This document shows, piece after piece, positions 14,380 through 21,665 of a DNA stretch of 41,400 bases. The DNA comes from a virus. The stretch spans positions 1 to 41,400 of the IMG/VR virus record IMGVR_UViG_3300045996_000812; one strand, given 5' to 3'. Position 1 is the first letter of the stretch. The number at the start of each line of letters is the position of its first letter. The position numbers and the translations under genes were made by a program. Below the pieces are notes generated by a model. It saw only the letters and a list, made by a program, of their open reading frames with translations, had not been told where the DNA came from and searched no databases.

Positions 14380-16002
14380 ATGACGAACAAAAAGCAAATC
14401 ACGCTCGCGGCATTTCTACCCTCTTCCTCTGAAGAGATCGAGGAGTTGAAGAGGCTGCGGTCCCGAAACCCTTTGTACGACGAGTATTGTCCACACTGGA
14501 ACTTCTACTTGTCGGCGTATGAGGGTGGCCCTGAATTCGCCAATTCCAAGAACTTGTTTCGCCACACTCGTGAGCACGAGAGCGACTTCAACGATCGATG
14601 CGAACGAATTCACAATATGAACTATTGTGAGTCGTTGGTGGACTTCTTTACCAACTTCATCTTCGCCGAGTCGATTGATCGAGATGGAGGCAAGAACAAA
14701 GAGTGGTATCGGGATTTCTTAAAGGACGTCAACCGAAAGGGCGAGACTGTAGACGCGGTTATGCGTCAAGTGTCGGACGATGCGCAGATATTTGGGATGA
14801 GCTACATCCTGGTAGACGCGCCGCCGCTGCCTTCTGATCCGTCGAGGATCGTTACGAAGCAGGACGAGATTGACTTGAAGATCCGGCCGTATTGGGTTGT
14901 GATCAAGCCTAACGAAATCCTTGACTGGGTTGTTGATCCCTTTGGGACCATTCAGTACGCAAAGCGGATGCAGCCAGTCTGCCGTGTGATTGGAAGCTCT
15001 AAGAGAGAGCTAGAGGAATACAGCGAGTTTTATCCACATCAAACTGTTGTGACGACGGTAGATGTCACGGACCCGTTGAAGCCAGTACTGATGCCCCCGG
15101 AGCAGTTTCCGAACGAGTTGGGCGTAGTGCCTATCGTTGTGGCTCGGTTCAAACGCAGTAAGCGCCACCCCTTCATGGGGCTGTCATTCCTGAGAGACTT
15201 CGCTGGTAACCAGCGCGAAGTGATGAACTTGACGAGCCTCTTGCAGGAGTTCCTGTATCGGCAATGTTTCAACATGCTGGCGATGCAGGTGGACAGCAAC
15301 ATTCCGTTTAAGGAACAGGAAGACGGTGTAATAGGCACAGCCAACATCCTGGAGTACCCCAAGGGTGGTGAAGCACCTCAGTACATTTCGCCGCCAGCCG
15401 ACCCAGCGAAGTTCATTCAAGAGGAGCGGCAGCGAATCAAGAACGAGATGTTCCTTCGAGCATCGCAAGACGCCGCCAACGAAATGTTTAATGGTGAGAA
15501 GTCTAGTGGCTTTTCCCAGGCTCAGTCGTTCTCGAAGACCGTGCCGTTCATTTCTAGCCGAGCTGACATGCTTGAGGCGACTGAGAACCAGCTAATGAGC
15601 TTGACGCTCAAGCGGATCGGTAAGGAGTGGGACGGCAAGGTTAAGTACAAGGACCGGTACGAGCTTACGAATCTCACCGACGCGTTGACGCAGTTCATGC
15701 AGCTCGCGCGGGATCTACAGATTGAGTCTGAGACGTTTGTAAAGACCGAACTGAAGAGATTTGTTCACGAGTTCGACGGCAAGCTGCCAGTTGAGGTTCA
15801 GGCCGAGATCGACAAGGAGATCGACAAGATCGACTTCAAGAAGTGGGCCGAGACTCAGAAGACTGCTTTGGTTGGCAAGGGCAGCTCTGAAGGAAACTCA
15901 CCAGGTGAGCAGCAGAAGTCGAAAGACACGAACACGATGGCTGAGCACGCTAAGGAGTCCATGAAGCGCGCTCCAGCGGCTACGAACAAACAAAAGACCT
16001 AG
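14380..16002 (+). CDS. Portal protein
   Basis: A 540-residue protein with the order expected of a dodecameric portal: an N-terminal stem and wing (LVDFFTNFIFAES), a central region (DDAQIFGMSYILVDAPPLP, then KPNEILDWVVDPF), a long helix-rich clip and crown part (NLTSLLQEFLYRQCFNMLAM), and a lysine- and glutamine-rich C-terminal tail. It starts directly after the glycosyltransferase stop. The assignment rests on size, fold-like segments and position before scaffold and capsid; it resembles the SPP1 gp6-type group more than the lambda type. Confidence 0.8.
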   Translation: MTNKKQITLAAFLPSSSEEIEELKRLRSRNPLYDEYCPHWNFYLSAYEGGPEFANSKNLFRHTREHESDFNDRCERIHNMNYCESLVDFFTNFIFAESIDRDGGKNKEWYRDFLKDVNRKGETVDAVMRQVSDDAQIFGMSYILVDAPPLPSDPSRIVTKQDEIDLKIRPYWVVIKPNEILDWVVDPFGTIQYAKRMQPVCRVIGSSKRELEEYSEFYPHQTVVTTVDVTDPLKPVLMPPEQFPNELGVVPIVVARFKRSKRHPFMGLSFLRDFAGNQREVMNLTSLLQEFLYRQCFNMLAMQVDSNIPFKEQEDGVIGTANILEYPKGGEAPQYISPPADPAKFIQEERQRIKNEMFLRASQDAANEMFNGEKSSGFSQAQSFSKTVPFISSRADMLEATENQLMSLTLKRIGKEWDGKVKYKDRYELTNLTDALTQFMQLARDLQIESETFVKTELKRFVHEFDGKLPVEVQAEIDKEIDKIDFKKWAETQKTALVGKGSSEGNSPGEQQKSKDTNTMAEHAKESMKRAPAATNKQKT

Positions 16003-16040
16003 ACACCGGAAGCGTGTGTGCTAGAGAAAGGACACTGGGA

Positions 16041-16217
16041 ATGGGATTTCGCAATGAGGACACTGCCAAGAATCCGGCGTCAAACCACGTGAGGTCTGGA
16101 TCGCATAGTCCGAGTACTCCGAGCGTTAGCTCTGAGGGTAAGGCTACCGTGGTCGCAACCCCGAAAGGCACCGGACGTAGAGGCGTTCCGACCGCCAAAG
16201 CGCTCGCCGGTAAGTAA
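16041..16217 (+). CDS. Small Ser/Thr-rich protein, unknown
   Basis: 58 residues from ATG 16041, with AAAGGAC 8 bases upstream. Low complexity, rich in Ser, Thr, Gly, Pro and Lys (SHSPSTPSVSSEGKATVVAT). No recognised domain; probably disordered. It lies between portal and scaffold and is closed by a terminator 37 bases downstream. It could be a minor head protein. Confidence 0.5.
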   Translation: MGFRNEDTAKNPASNHVRSGSHSPSTPSVSSEGKATVVATPKGTGRRGVPTAKALAGK

Positions 16218-16253
16218 ACCGGGAACGAGCTTCAAACCGATTTTGTAGTACAT

Positions 16254-16292
16254 CGACGACCAGCCTAACCCTCTGGTCGTCGTTTAATTTTT
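16254..16292 (+). terminator. Intrinsic terminator upstream of scaffold
   Basis: A perfect 10-bp stem, CGACGACCAG (16254-16263) with CTGGTCGTCG (16273-16282), has a 9-base loop and is followed by TTTAATTTTT. It separates the terL-portal block from the highly expressed scaffold and capsid genes. No promoter is evident between it and scaffold. Confidence 0.8.
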
Positions 16293-16315
16293 GGGTGCAT
16301 AGGAAAACGAACAGT

Positions 16316-17158
16316 ATGGTTACTGAGACCAAAACTCAGGCGATTTTTAAGACGCAGCTTTTGAGTGTGAATCCGCCGCACGACGGCGAGGGCGAACAGA
16401 AGCCTGGTAAGGTGACGTTCGACGAGGCGCAACAGCGTCGAGTGGACGAACTGATTAGGGATGCGATGAGTCGAGCTGGTCGCGAGGCTCGCCAGGAGCT
16501 AGAGACTACCAAGTCTACGCTTCAGTCCCTTCAGGCTGAGCTTGACGCGGCTAAGGCCAATACCAAGAGCGGTACACCTTCCCAGCGAGCAGAGGCCGGC
16601 AAGGATGTTGAAGCTCTTCAGGCGCAGATCGATGAAATGCGCAGAGCCGGTGAGACCACCAAGTCGGAGAACGAGCGATTGCGCAAGCTCGCAGCCGATA
16701 AGGAGAAGGAAGTCACTGACGCCCGTAGTGAAGCGTTGAACGTTCGAAAGCGCGTTGCAATTCAGAACGCGGCCAACAAGTTGAACTTCGTGGATCTCGA
16801 GGACGTGATCGCTCTCTCTGAGCGAAATGTCCAATGGGATGCAGATAAAGGTAAGTGGAAAGTTCTCGGGGAGGGTGGTTCTGAGCGGTACAACTCCGCT
16901 ATCGAACCCATGAGCCTTGACGAGTACTACGCCGAGCTTGCTTCGAAGAAACCTTGGATGGTGCGCGGCGATGTTAAGAGCGGCTCCGGTTCTGCGGAAG
17001 CCGGTCGTTCAAATCTAGGCGGCGGCAAATACGCTGTCGAACAGATCTTCGGGCCTAAATCGGACCCGATCCTGGCGAACAAACTCGCTAAGGAAGACAT
17101 CAAGGAATACAGACGCCTGCGCGAGGTTGCTCGCACGGCTCGTCTAATTCAGTTCTAA
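16316..17158 (+). CDS. Capsid scaffolding protein
   Basis: 280 residues, highly charged and alpha-helical. A long coiled coil spans roughly residues 35-150 (ARQELETTKSTLQSLQAELD, ENERLRKLAADKEKEV). A C-terminal basic segment follows (KLAKEDIKEYRRLREVAR), the usual capsid-binding part of scaffolds. It lies 45 bases before the capsid gene. I prefer ATG 16316 with AGGA upstream over GTG 16295, which sits in the terminator tail. Confidence 0.8.
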   Translation: MVTETKTQAIFKTQLLSVNPPHDGEGEQKPGKVTFDEAQQRRVDELIRDAMSRAGREARQELETTKSTLQSLQAELDAAKANTKSGTPSQRAEAGKDVEALQAQIDEMRRAGETTKSENERLRKLAADKEKEVTDARSEALNVRKRVAIQNAANKLNFVDLEDVIALSERNVQWDADKGKWKVLGEGGSERYNSAIEPMSLDEYYAELASKKPWMVRGDVKSGSGSAEAGRSNLGGGKYAVEQIFGPKSDPILANKLAKEDIKEYRRLREVARTARLIQF

Positions 17159-17202
17159 TCCGCTAGACAAGCAACACAATTCATAAGGAGTAGGTAATTA
17201 TT

Positions 17203-18111
17203 ATGGCTATTACTGCCATTTCGGATATCATCAATCCCGAGGTTCTGAAAGACCAGATCTCGGCTAAGTTTCCCGACATGCTGGTCCTGGGTAACAGCAA
17301 CCTGGTGGAGGTGAACAGCACCATCCCCCTGGGTGCGCCTGGTACCAAGTTCAAGCTGCCCTTCTGGAAGCGCATCAACGGCTTCGGTGCCCTCACTGAA
17401 GGTACGGCGATGACGCCTGCCAAGGTTACGGCTGCGGCCGAGTACGCGGTTGTTCAGCGTGCTGGCGCTGCGTACGAGGTGTACGACACCGCGCAGCTCG
17501 TCTCCATTCCTGACCCGGTGACTGAGATCGCTTCTCAGATTGGTCGGCGTGCAGCGGAGTACATTGACGCGGCTCTCGTGACGGAGGCTGAGAAGACCCC
17601 GAACACCTTTGACCAGACGGGTTCCCTGAAGACGAACTCGAACGGCACGATGGACCAGAATGCCATCGTTGTGGCGATGACCCGAACCCTGGGCGACAAC
17701 TACATGAAGATGTTGCAGGGCGGCGCAATCATCATGCACTCCAAAGTGTACGGTGACTTGCTGCAACTCGGCGCGATTCAGAACCAGTATCAGTTCGGCG
17801 GCGACGTGCTGAAGAGCGGCGTCATCCCGACCCTGATGGGTCTGCCGATCTTCGTGTCGGATCGTGTCACGGTTAACGTGGTTAGCACTGTGAACAAGTA
17901 CCAGACCTACATTGTGGGTCCTGGCGCTCTGGCGCTGTTCTATCAGCGGCAGGTTCAGGTCGAGTACGACCGCGACGTTCTGTTGCAGGCTGACATCATC
18001 GCTTCCACGGTTCACTTCAGTCCCCACCTGTTCGGCTGGGATGACGACAGTGACGCTCAGGCGGCTGAGGACGTCAAGTCGATTCACGTGGTGAACGTGA
18101 AGAGCAACTAA
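17203..18111 (+). CDS. Major capsid protein (HK97 fold)
   Basis: A 302-residue coat protein. A very strong ribosome site (AAGGAG) precedes the ATG. The sequence runs from an N-arm (ISDIINPEVLKDQI) through an E-loop-like region (KLPFWKRINGFGALTEGTAM), the spine helix (PVTEIASQIGRRAAEYIDAA) and P and A domain segments (GVIPTLMGLPIFVSDRV), ending in a beta strand that returns (STVHFSPHLFGW). Position after scaffold and length support the call. There is no separate protease gene, in keeping with a non-cleaved scaffold system. Confidence 0.88.
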   Translation: MAITAISDIINPEVLKDQISAKFPDMLVLGNSNLVEVNSTIPLGAPGTKFKLPFWKRINGFGALTEGTAMTPAKVTAAAEYAVVQRAGAAYEVYDTAQLVSIPDPVTEIASQIGRRAAEYIDAALVTEAEKTPNTFDQTGSLKTNSNGTMDQNAIVVAMTRTLGDNYMKMLQGGAIIMHSKVYGDLLQLGAIQNQYQFGGDVLKSGVIPTLMGLPIFVSDRVTVNVVSTVNKYQTYIVGPGALALFYQRQVQVEYDRDVLLQADIIASTVHFSPHLFGWDDDSDAQAAEDVKSIHVVNVKSN

Positions 18112-18123
18112 GTGTCGAATCAA

Positions 18124-18162
18124 CAACTGACGGGGGAGTCGCGACCCGGCTCCTCCCAGTTG
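18124..18162 (+). terminator. Stable hairpin after capsid gene
   Basis: CAACTG-AC-GGGGGAG (18124-18138) can pair with CTCCTCC-CAGTTG (18150-18162) around a GC-rich loop. No T-run follows (TGTTCGCAGG), so it may be an mRNA-stabilising or attenuating hairpin rather than a true terminator. It sits directly after the capsid stop, where transcript abundance is often reset. Confidence 0.5.
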
Positions 18163-18188
18163 TGTTCGCAGGAAGAAAGGAATAAGGC

Positions 18189-18773
18189 ATGGCCGTCACA
18201 CTCGAAACTACTTTAACTGACCGCTACGCGAATTCCTACGTCACGGTTGACTACTGCGATGATTATTGGGAATCCCACTACAACACAACTCTCGCTGAGC
18301 AATGGGCCGGTCTATCAACAGCTCAAAAGACACTCTTGTTGATAAAGGCGTGTCGAGTGATCGAGACTGGACGGTTTACGGCAAACGCCAAAGGGAATGA
18401 GGAGTATCAACTCTACTACGACCGCAGCACTCGGACAGTGTTGTTTTTGGATCGAGAAGCTCTCCCTATCAAGTACGCCTATTACCAGAGTCTACAGTTT
18501 CCCCGGAATCTAGACCGTGACCCGACTAGCGGGGACCTCTATATCCCAGAGCCTGTCAAGATGGCACAGTGTGAACAAGCTCTCTATACCCTCAATTTTG
18601 ATGAATCTGCTGTAGCAAGTCGGATGCAGGGTATTGCTGACGAGACGACAACCGTAGGCTCTATTCGTGTACACCAACGCTTTTCGATGGGTGGTACAGA
18701 GTGGTCTCCCTCCGCTATTGAATATCTGAAGCCGTTCTTCCTGAAGCTGTCACATTCAGCAAAGAGGCAGTAA
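18189..18773 (+). CDS. Head-tail connector-like protein (DnaT_2-like)
   Basis: A 194-residue protein with AAAGGAA ahead of its ATG. The start (TDRYANSYVTVDYCDDYWES) and the helical middle (LSTAQKTLLLIKACRVIET) match the pattern of the phage 'DnaT-like' head-completion family, which begins ANSYV and continues with WxxL-x-x-A-x-KxxLLIxA. It lies immediately after capsid, the usual place of the adaptor joining the portal to the neck. It overlaps the next gene by one base (TAATG). Confidence 0.65.
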   Translation: MAVTLETTLTDRYANSYVTVDYCDDYWESHYNTTLAEQWAGLSTAQKTLLLIKACRVIETGRFTANAKGNEEYQLYYDRSTRTVLFLDREALPIKYAYYQSLQFPRNLDRDPTSGDLYIPEPVKMAQCEQALYTLNFDESAVASRMQGIADETTTVGSIRVHQRFSMGGTEWSPSAIEYLKPFFLKLSHSAKRQ

Positions 18774-19192
18774 TGGCGACCGCAAATTCGTTGATCAAAA
18801 AGATAGCGAAAGCAATGGCGAAGTACAACGTCACTGACCGCGCTGTCTATAAAAGGGTACAAACTCGGACAGGAGGTGATCCACTCACAGGTAGGGGGGT
18901 TGTGGTTACCCATATTGACACGTTGCTGTCACCACAGCCTGTAGTCAGTGCTATCGGCACCGCGCCGCTAGTTGGCACGAGCAGCACAGTGTTAGCGCCT
19001 AACGGTGAGTACCGATGCTCTGTAGTGTCTAGCGCTTTAAGCAGAGCGGAGTTGGCGAAGCCCGAGCTGGTGCTTGTGTTCAAGGATGCTCAAGGCGTCG
19101 AAGAACTGCTGTACGTAGTTGGATTTGAGCCAGCCGTGATCAACGGTACGACCGTAGTCTTTGACCTGGTGTTGGCGAGCAAGAAGAGGTAG
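18773..19192 (+). CDS. Head closure / head-tail joining candidate
   Basis: 139 residues. A basic N-terminal helix (SLIKKIAKAMAKYN) is followed by beta strands (DRAVYKRVQTRTG, VVTHIDTLLSP) and a C-terminal beta region (ELVLVFKDAQGVEELLYVVG). The size, beta-barrel look and second place after capsid fit a stopper or head-closure protein. Assignment is by position; no signature motif. Confidence 0.5.
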   Translation: MATANSLIKKIAKAMAKYNVTDRAVYKRVQTRTGGDPLTGRGVVVTHIDTLLSPQPVVSAIGTAPLVGTSSTVLAPNGEYRCSVVSSALSRAELAKPELVLVFKDAQGVEELLYVVGFEPAVINGTTVVFDLVLASKKR

Positions 19193-19196
19193 ATCC

Positions 19197-19619
19197 GTGC
19201 ATCACGTACAAGACTCGTTCCTTCATCTTATCGCAGACAATCTTGATGTTCCGGTGCATGTCATCCGTGATGATCCGACAGACCGCGCCGCTGGTGTTCT
19301 GAGAACTAATGCAGTCAATCTGTCGTTTCTCGATGTCCGTCTAGGGAATGGCATGGTTCTGTCTAATGTAGGTGCGGTAATCGACGTCATCCACGAGAGT
19401 CAGAACACGGCTATTGAATGGATCGAGAGTGTTTGGCAAATTCTGGGTGCTGCCTTCTACGCTCCTATCCTGGATTACGACGAGGACCCATCTGACCCTT
19501 CGTTGACTGGTAAAAACATGACATGGGATGCGTCGGCAGTGTCATTCAAACGAGTGGTGAATTCAGCGTACACGCATTATTCATGTGTCTTGTATCTAAG
19601 GTTCCCACTGCTTTCATAA
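19197..19619 (+). CDS. Tail terminator / tail completion candidate
   Basis: A 140-residue protein. The GTG at 19197 follows AAGAGGT by 6 bases and lies 4 bases after the previous stop. It begins HHVQDSFLHLIADNLDVPVH, a pattern common in tail-terminator proteins, in which an N-terminal helix packs on a beta sheet. It continues with VIDVIHESQNTAIEWIESVW and ends in strands (YSCVLYLRFPLLS). Directly upstream of the tail tube gene, as expected for the ring that caps the tail. Confidence 0.5.
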   Translation: MHHVQDSFLHLIADNLDVPVHVIRDDPTDRAAGVLRTNAVNLSFLDVRLGNGMVLSNVGAVIDVIHESQNTAIEWIESVWQILGAAFYAPILDYDEDPSDPSLTGKNMTWDASAVSFKRVVNSAYTHYSCVLYLRFPLLS

Positions 19620-19637
19620 CTTAAGGAGATCTATTAA

Positions 19638-20249
19638 ATGGCTGTTGTTACGAATCTTGCTACGCGGCAAGACCCGATTGCGTCTGGTTTGACCGGTACG
19701 CAGGTTATCAAATTCCTTCCCGGTTGCCGAGTCCTGATTAAAACCAAGGACACGACCGCGACCCCGCCGACCACCAAGATGGCCGGCAGTCCGAGCGCGA
19801 ATCTTTCTGGTTGGACCGATCTCGGCGTCGTGGATCAGTACGCGAAGCTGACCTATTCCAAGGAAACGCAAGAGGTGCGAACCGGTGTGGACAACTACTT
19901 GCGAGCTGTCTACATCAGTCAGAAGACTGGTCAAGTCGAATTTGACTTGAGCCAGGTGGACGACGTGGTGACGCAGAACCTCACCGGCATTTCCCCTTCG
20001 ACGATCACTGCTGGCAGCTTGGTCCAGTTCGGTATCGGCCAGGAGGATGTGGTTGAGAAGGCTCTCTTGCTGGTCATGCAGAACAAGCTTGACGGCAAAG
20101 AAATTCAGATCTACCACCCGTCTGCGTTTCTGAACTTCCAGATTACCCAGAACGGCGACTTCTTGGTTATCCGAGGTAGCGCGGACTTTGCCCCCTTCAC
20201 GTGGCAGAGCAACTCTGGCAACATCTTTGTGAAGTCGATCCACGCGTGA
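19638..20249 (+). CDS. Major tail tube protein candidate
   Basis: A 203-residue protein with a strong ribosome site (AAGGAGATC). It is mostly beta-rich: an N-arm (TNLATRQDPIASGL), strands (CRVLIKTKD, YAKLTYSKETQEVR), and a C-terminal sheet (IQIYHPSAFLNFQITQNGDF). This is the build of siphovirus tail tube proteins that stack as hexamers around the tape measure. It precedes the frameshifted chaperone and tape measure genes, the universal order. Confidence 0.7.
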   Translation: MAVVTNLATRQDPIASGLTGTQVIKFLPGCRVLIKTKDTTATPPTTKMAGSPSANLSGWTDLGVVDQYAKLTYSKETQEVRTGVDNYLRAVYISQKTGQVEFDLSQVDDVVTQNLTGISPSTITAGSLVQFGIGQEDVVEKALLLVMQNKLDGKEIQIYHPSAFLNFQITQNGDFLVIRGSADFAPFTWQSNSGNIFVKSIHA

Positions 20250-20281
20250 CGCTGTAGTTCCAACAACGTACCCGCAACCCC

Positions 20282-20311
20282 TTGACAACTACACCATGAG
20301 TGTAGTATGAT
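20282..20311 (+). promoter_or_regulatory. Strong promoter after tail tube gene
   Basis: TTGACA (20282-20287), 18-base spacer, TATGAT (20306-20311): a perfect -35 and 5/6 -10. Predicted start near 20318. It shares CTTGACA, the 18-base spacer and a GTGT(G/A)G string before the -10 with the promoter at 34324. Confidence 0.75.
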
Positions 20312-20339
20312 GGTTTGTAGGGGAAAGTGTATAAGCTAA

Positions 20340-20391
20340 CGCCCCGCTTGATTAGGCACTACGTCTGATCTCGCGGGGCGTTTTTCTGTTT
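20340..20391 (+). terminator. Terminator ending at the start codon of the tail chaperone
   Basis: CGCCCCGC (20340-20347) pairs with GCGGGGCG (20373-20380) around a 25-base loop, followed by TTTTTCTGTTT. The ATG of the next gene is the very next base (20392), leaving no room for a ribosome site outside the hairpin. It lies about 22 bases after the start of the preceding promoter's RNA. Confidence 0.8.
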
Positions 20392-20841
20392 ATGAGCGAA
20401 CAAAAAATCACAAGCATTGACATCGCCCGCGCCGCTACGAATGATCCAGCAATGGCCAGCGCCAAGGTGATTCTAGGGGACCGCGAGTTCCCGATCATGG
20501 ATATGCCGTATGAGGACAACGTGAAGTTCCTCGCATATCTACAACCTCTTTTGGAGTCCGTTGCGGGGCGCGTGGCCGGTGTCACTGGCGACTCTGGGCT
20601 GACTTCGGCGGGTCTGCTGAAGTACTGCGCTGCTTCTCTTCCAGAGATGGCCTGCATGGTGTGCAAACAATCGGATCAGTCCATCACCGTGGACGAGGTC
20701 AAGCGGCTGGGTAGAAGCCCCATCCGGTTGGCTAGCGTCGTGGCGGCGCAGATGCAGCACGACCGAACCATCAACGACATCGTCGATTTTTTCAAACAGA
20801 TGCTCCCGATGCTAAAGCTGACCAACCTCGGGAGCAAGTAG
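20392..20841 (+). CDS. Tail assembly chaperone, short form (gpG-like)
   Basis: A 149-residue protein encoded between tail tube and tape measure, where lambda gpG-type chaperones lie. It starts with a beta segment (KVILGDREFPIMDMPYEDN), then helices. The end of the gene carries a T TTT TTC slippery site (20787-20793) that lets some ribosomes enter the downstream frame. It acts on the tape measure protein during tail assembly. No Shine-Dalgarno is visible because the terminator occupies the leader. Confidence 0.7.
   Translation: MSEQKITSIDIARAATNDPAMASAKVILGDREFPIMDMPYEDNVKFLAYLQPLLESVAGRVAGVTGDSGLTSAGLLKYCAASLPEMACMVCKQSDQSITVDEVKRLGRSPIRLASVVAAQMQHDRTINDIVDFFKQMLPMLKLTNLGSK
20787..20793 (+). 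promoter_or_regulatory. -1 ribosomal frameshift site (T TTT TTC)
   Basis: In the chaperone frame the codons are GAT TTT TTC, giving the canonical X XXY YYZ heptamer T TTT TTC. Moving back one base, the frame is open from 20763 to 21098. Position, direction and the overlap agree with the conserved G/GT frameshift of long-tailed phages. Confidence 0.8.
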
Positions 20842-21098
20842 ACCACAAAGGCAATCCGTTCGTTCTGATAGACCAGTTGTGCCAAGCGTACCACTGGTCT
20901 CTTCGTGATGCTATGCGGCTAACAATGCCGCAGATCGTAATGCTGAATCACGCCTCGTCGGTGAACTATAAGCGCTCGGAGTTGAGGCGCAAGACCACCT
21001 CCGATAAGGAGGAATCTGATCCAGTTGTCATGAACGGTAAACGTGTCAGCGAGTTGAATACAGACGAGATGGATGCCTATTTAAACTCCAACACCTGA
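20793..21098 (+). CDS. Frameshift extension of the tail chaperone (gpT-like part)
   Basis: Read after a -1 slip at 20787-20793, this adds 101 residues to the first 134 of the chaperone, for a fusion of about 235. The extension reads QTDAPDAKADQPRE, then FVLIDQLCQAYHWSLRDAM, a helical domain ending MDAYLNSNT. Inside it an ATG occurs only late and has no ribosome site, supporting production by frameshifting. In lambda the T domain recruits the tail tube protein while G coats the tape measure. Confidence 0.75.
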   Translation, partial: QTDAPDAKADQPREQVDHKGNPFVLIDQLCQAYHWSLRDAMRLTMPQIVMLNHASSVNYKRSELRRKTTSDKEESDPVVMNGKRVSELNTDEMDAYLNSNT

Positions 21099-21111
21099 AA
21101 GGCGGCAAGCC

Positions 21112-21660
21112 GTGATTAAAGGCAGAATTGTCGGCAAGTTTGCCGAGCGACTGGAACGACGCATTGCGGCAAACCGAGGTGCTAGAGCAGCGGCGCGTAT
21201 CGAGACTCCACCGGAGTTGGCGTGGTGGTACTGGACGGAATTTGGCACGGCTACACGTGGTGAACCTGGTCGAGCTTCCGGTCACTACTACGAGATCGAC
21301 CCGGTAAACGCGGAGGCGTTGAGGTTTCCGTGGAACGGAGAGATGGTCATGCGCGACCATGTAGACCATCCTGGTATTCGACCCCACCGCAGCATTCGCA
21401 GCATCCTTCCAGAAATACGTGAAGCCATCAGGCGATTCGTCGAGGAGGGACTGCGTAGTGGTGCTGCGGACAACCCCAAGGTGATGCAGCAAGAGATCCT
21501 GGATGCTGTCTACAACGCTAAGGCGTTGATCGTCGAGAGCATGGCAGTAAACCTTCCTGGACAGCGTGATGTGGAGCCTAATAGCGGCCGGCTAGGAGGG
21601 GCGTCGGCGGCGCAGGTGTTTAAAGATAAAGCCACGGTTGTGGATCTGAGTGAGGCGTAG
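21112..21660 (+). CDS. Minor tail / tail-completion-like protein
   Basis: A 182-residue protein with a GTG start preceded by AGGCGG. A basic N-terminal helix (GRIVGKFAERLERRIAANRG) is followed by WYWTEFGTATRGEPG, reminiscent of the 'EFGT' turn of HK97 gp10-like neck proteins, and HPGIRPHRSIRSILPEI, like the R-P-x-x-R-P segment of that family. It lies unusually after the chaperone and before the tape measure. Family membership is a moderate guess. Confidence 0.5.
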   Translation: MIKGRIVGKFAERLERRIAANRGARAAARIETPPELAWWYWTEFGTATRGEPGRASGHYYEIDPVNAEALRFPWNGEMVMRDHVDHPGIRPHRSIRSILPEIREAIRRFVEEGLRSGAADNPKVMQQEILDAVYNAKALIVESMAVNLPGQRDVEPNSGRLGGASAAQVFKDKATVVDLSEA

Positions 21661-21665
21661 AGACT

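Noticed and set aside
17155-18126. A 323-residue open frame antisense to the capsid gene
   Set aside because: The forward frame has a strong ribosome site, capsid-like sequence and the right neighbours. The reverse frame is an artefact of codon use, rich in His, Arg and Val with no domain.
19161-19196. Upstream ATG for the tail-terminator candidate
   Set aside because: It lies inside the previous gene, adds an Arg/Trp-rich stretch and lacks a ribosome site; GTG 19197 has AAGAGGT.
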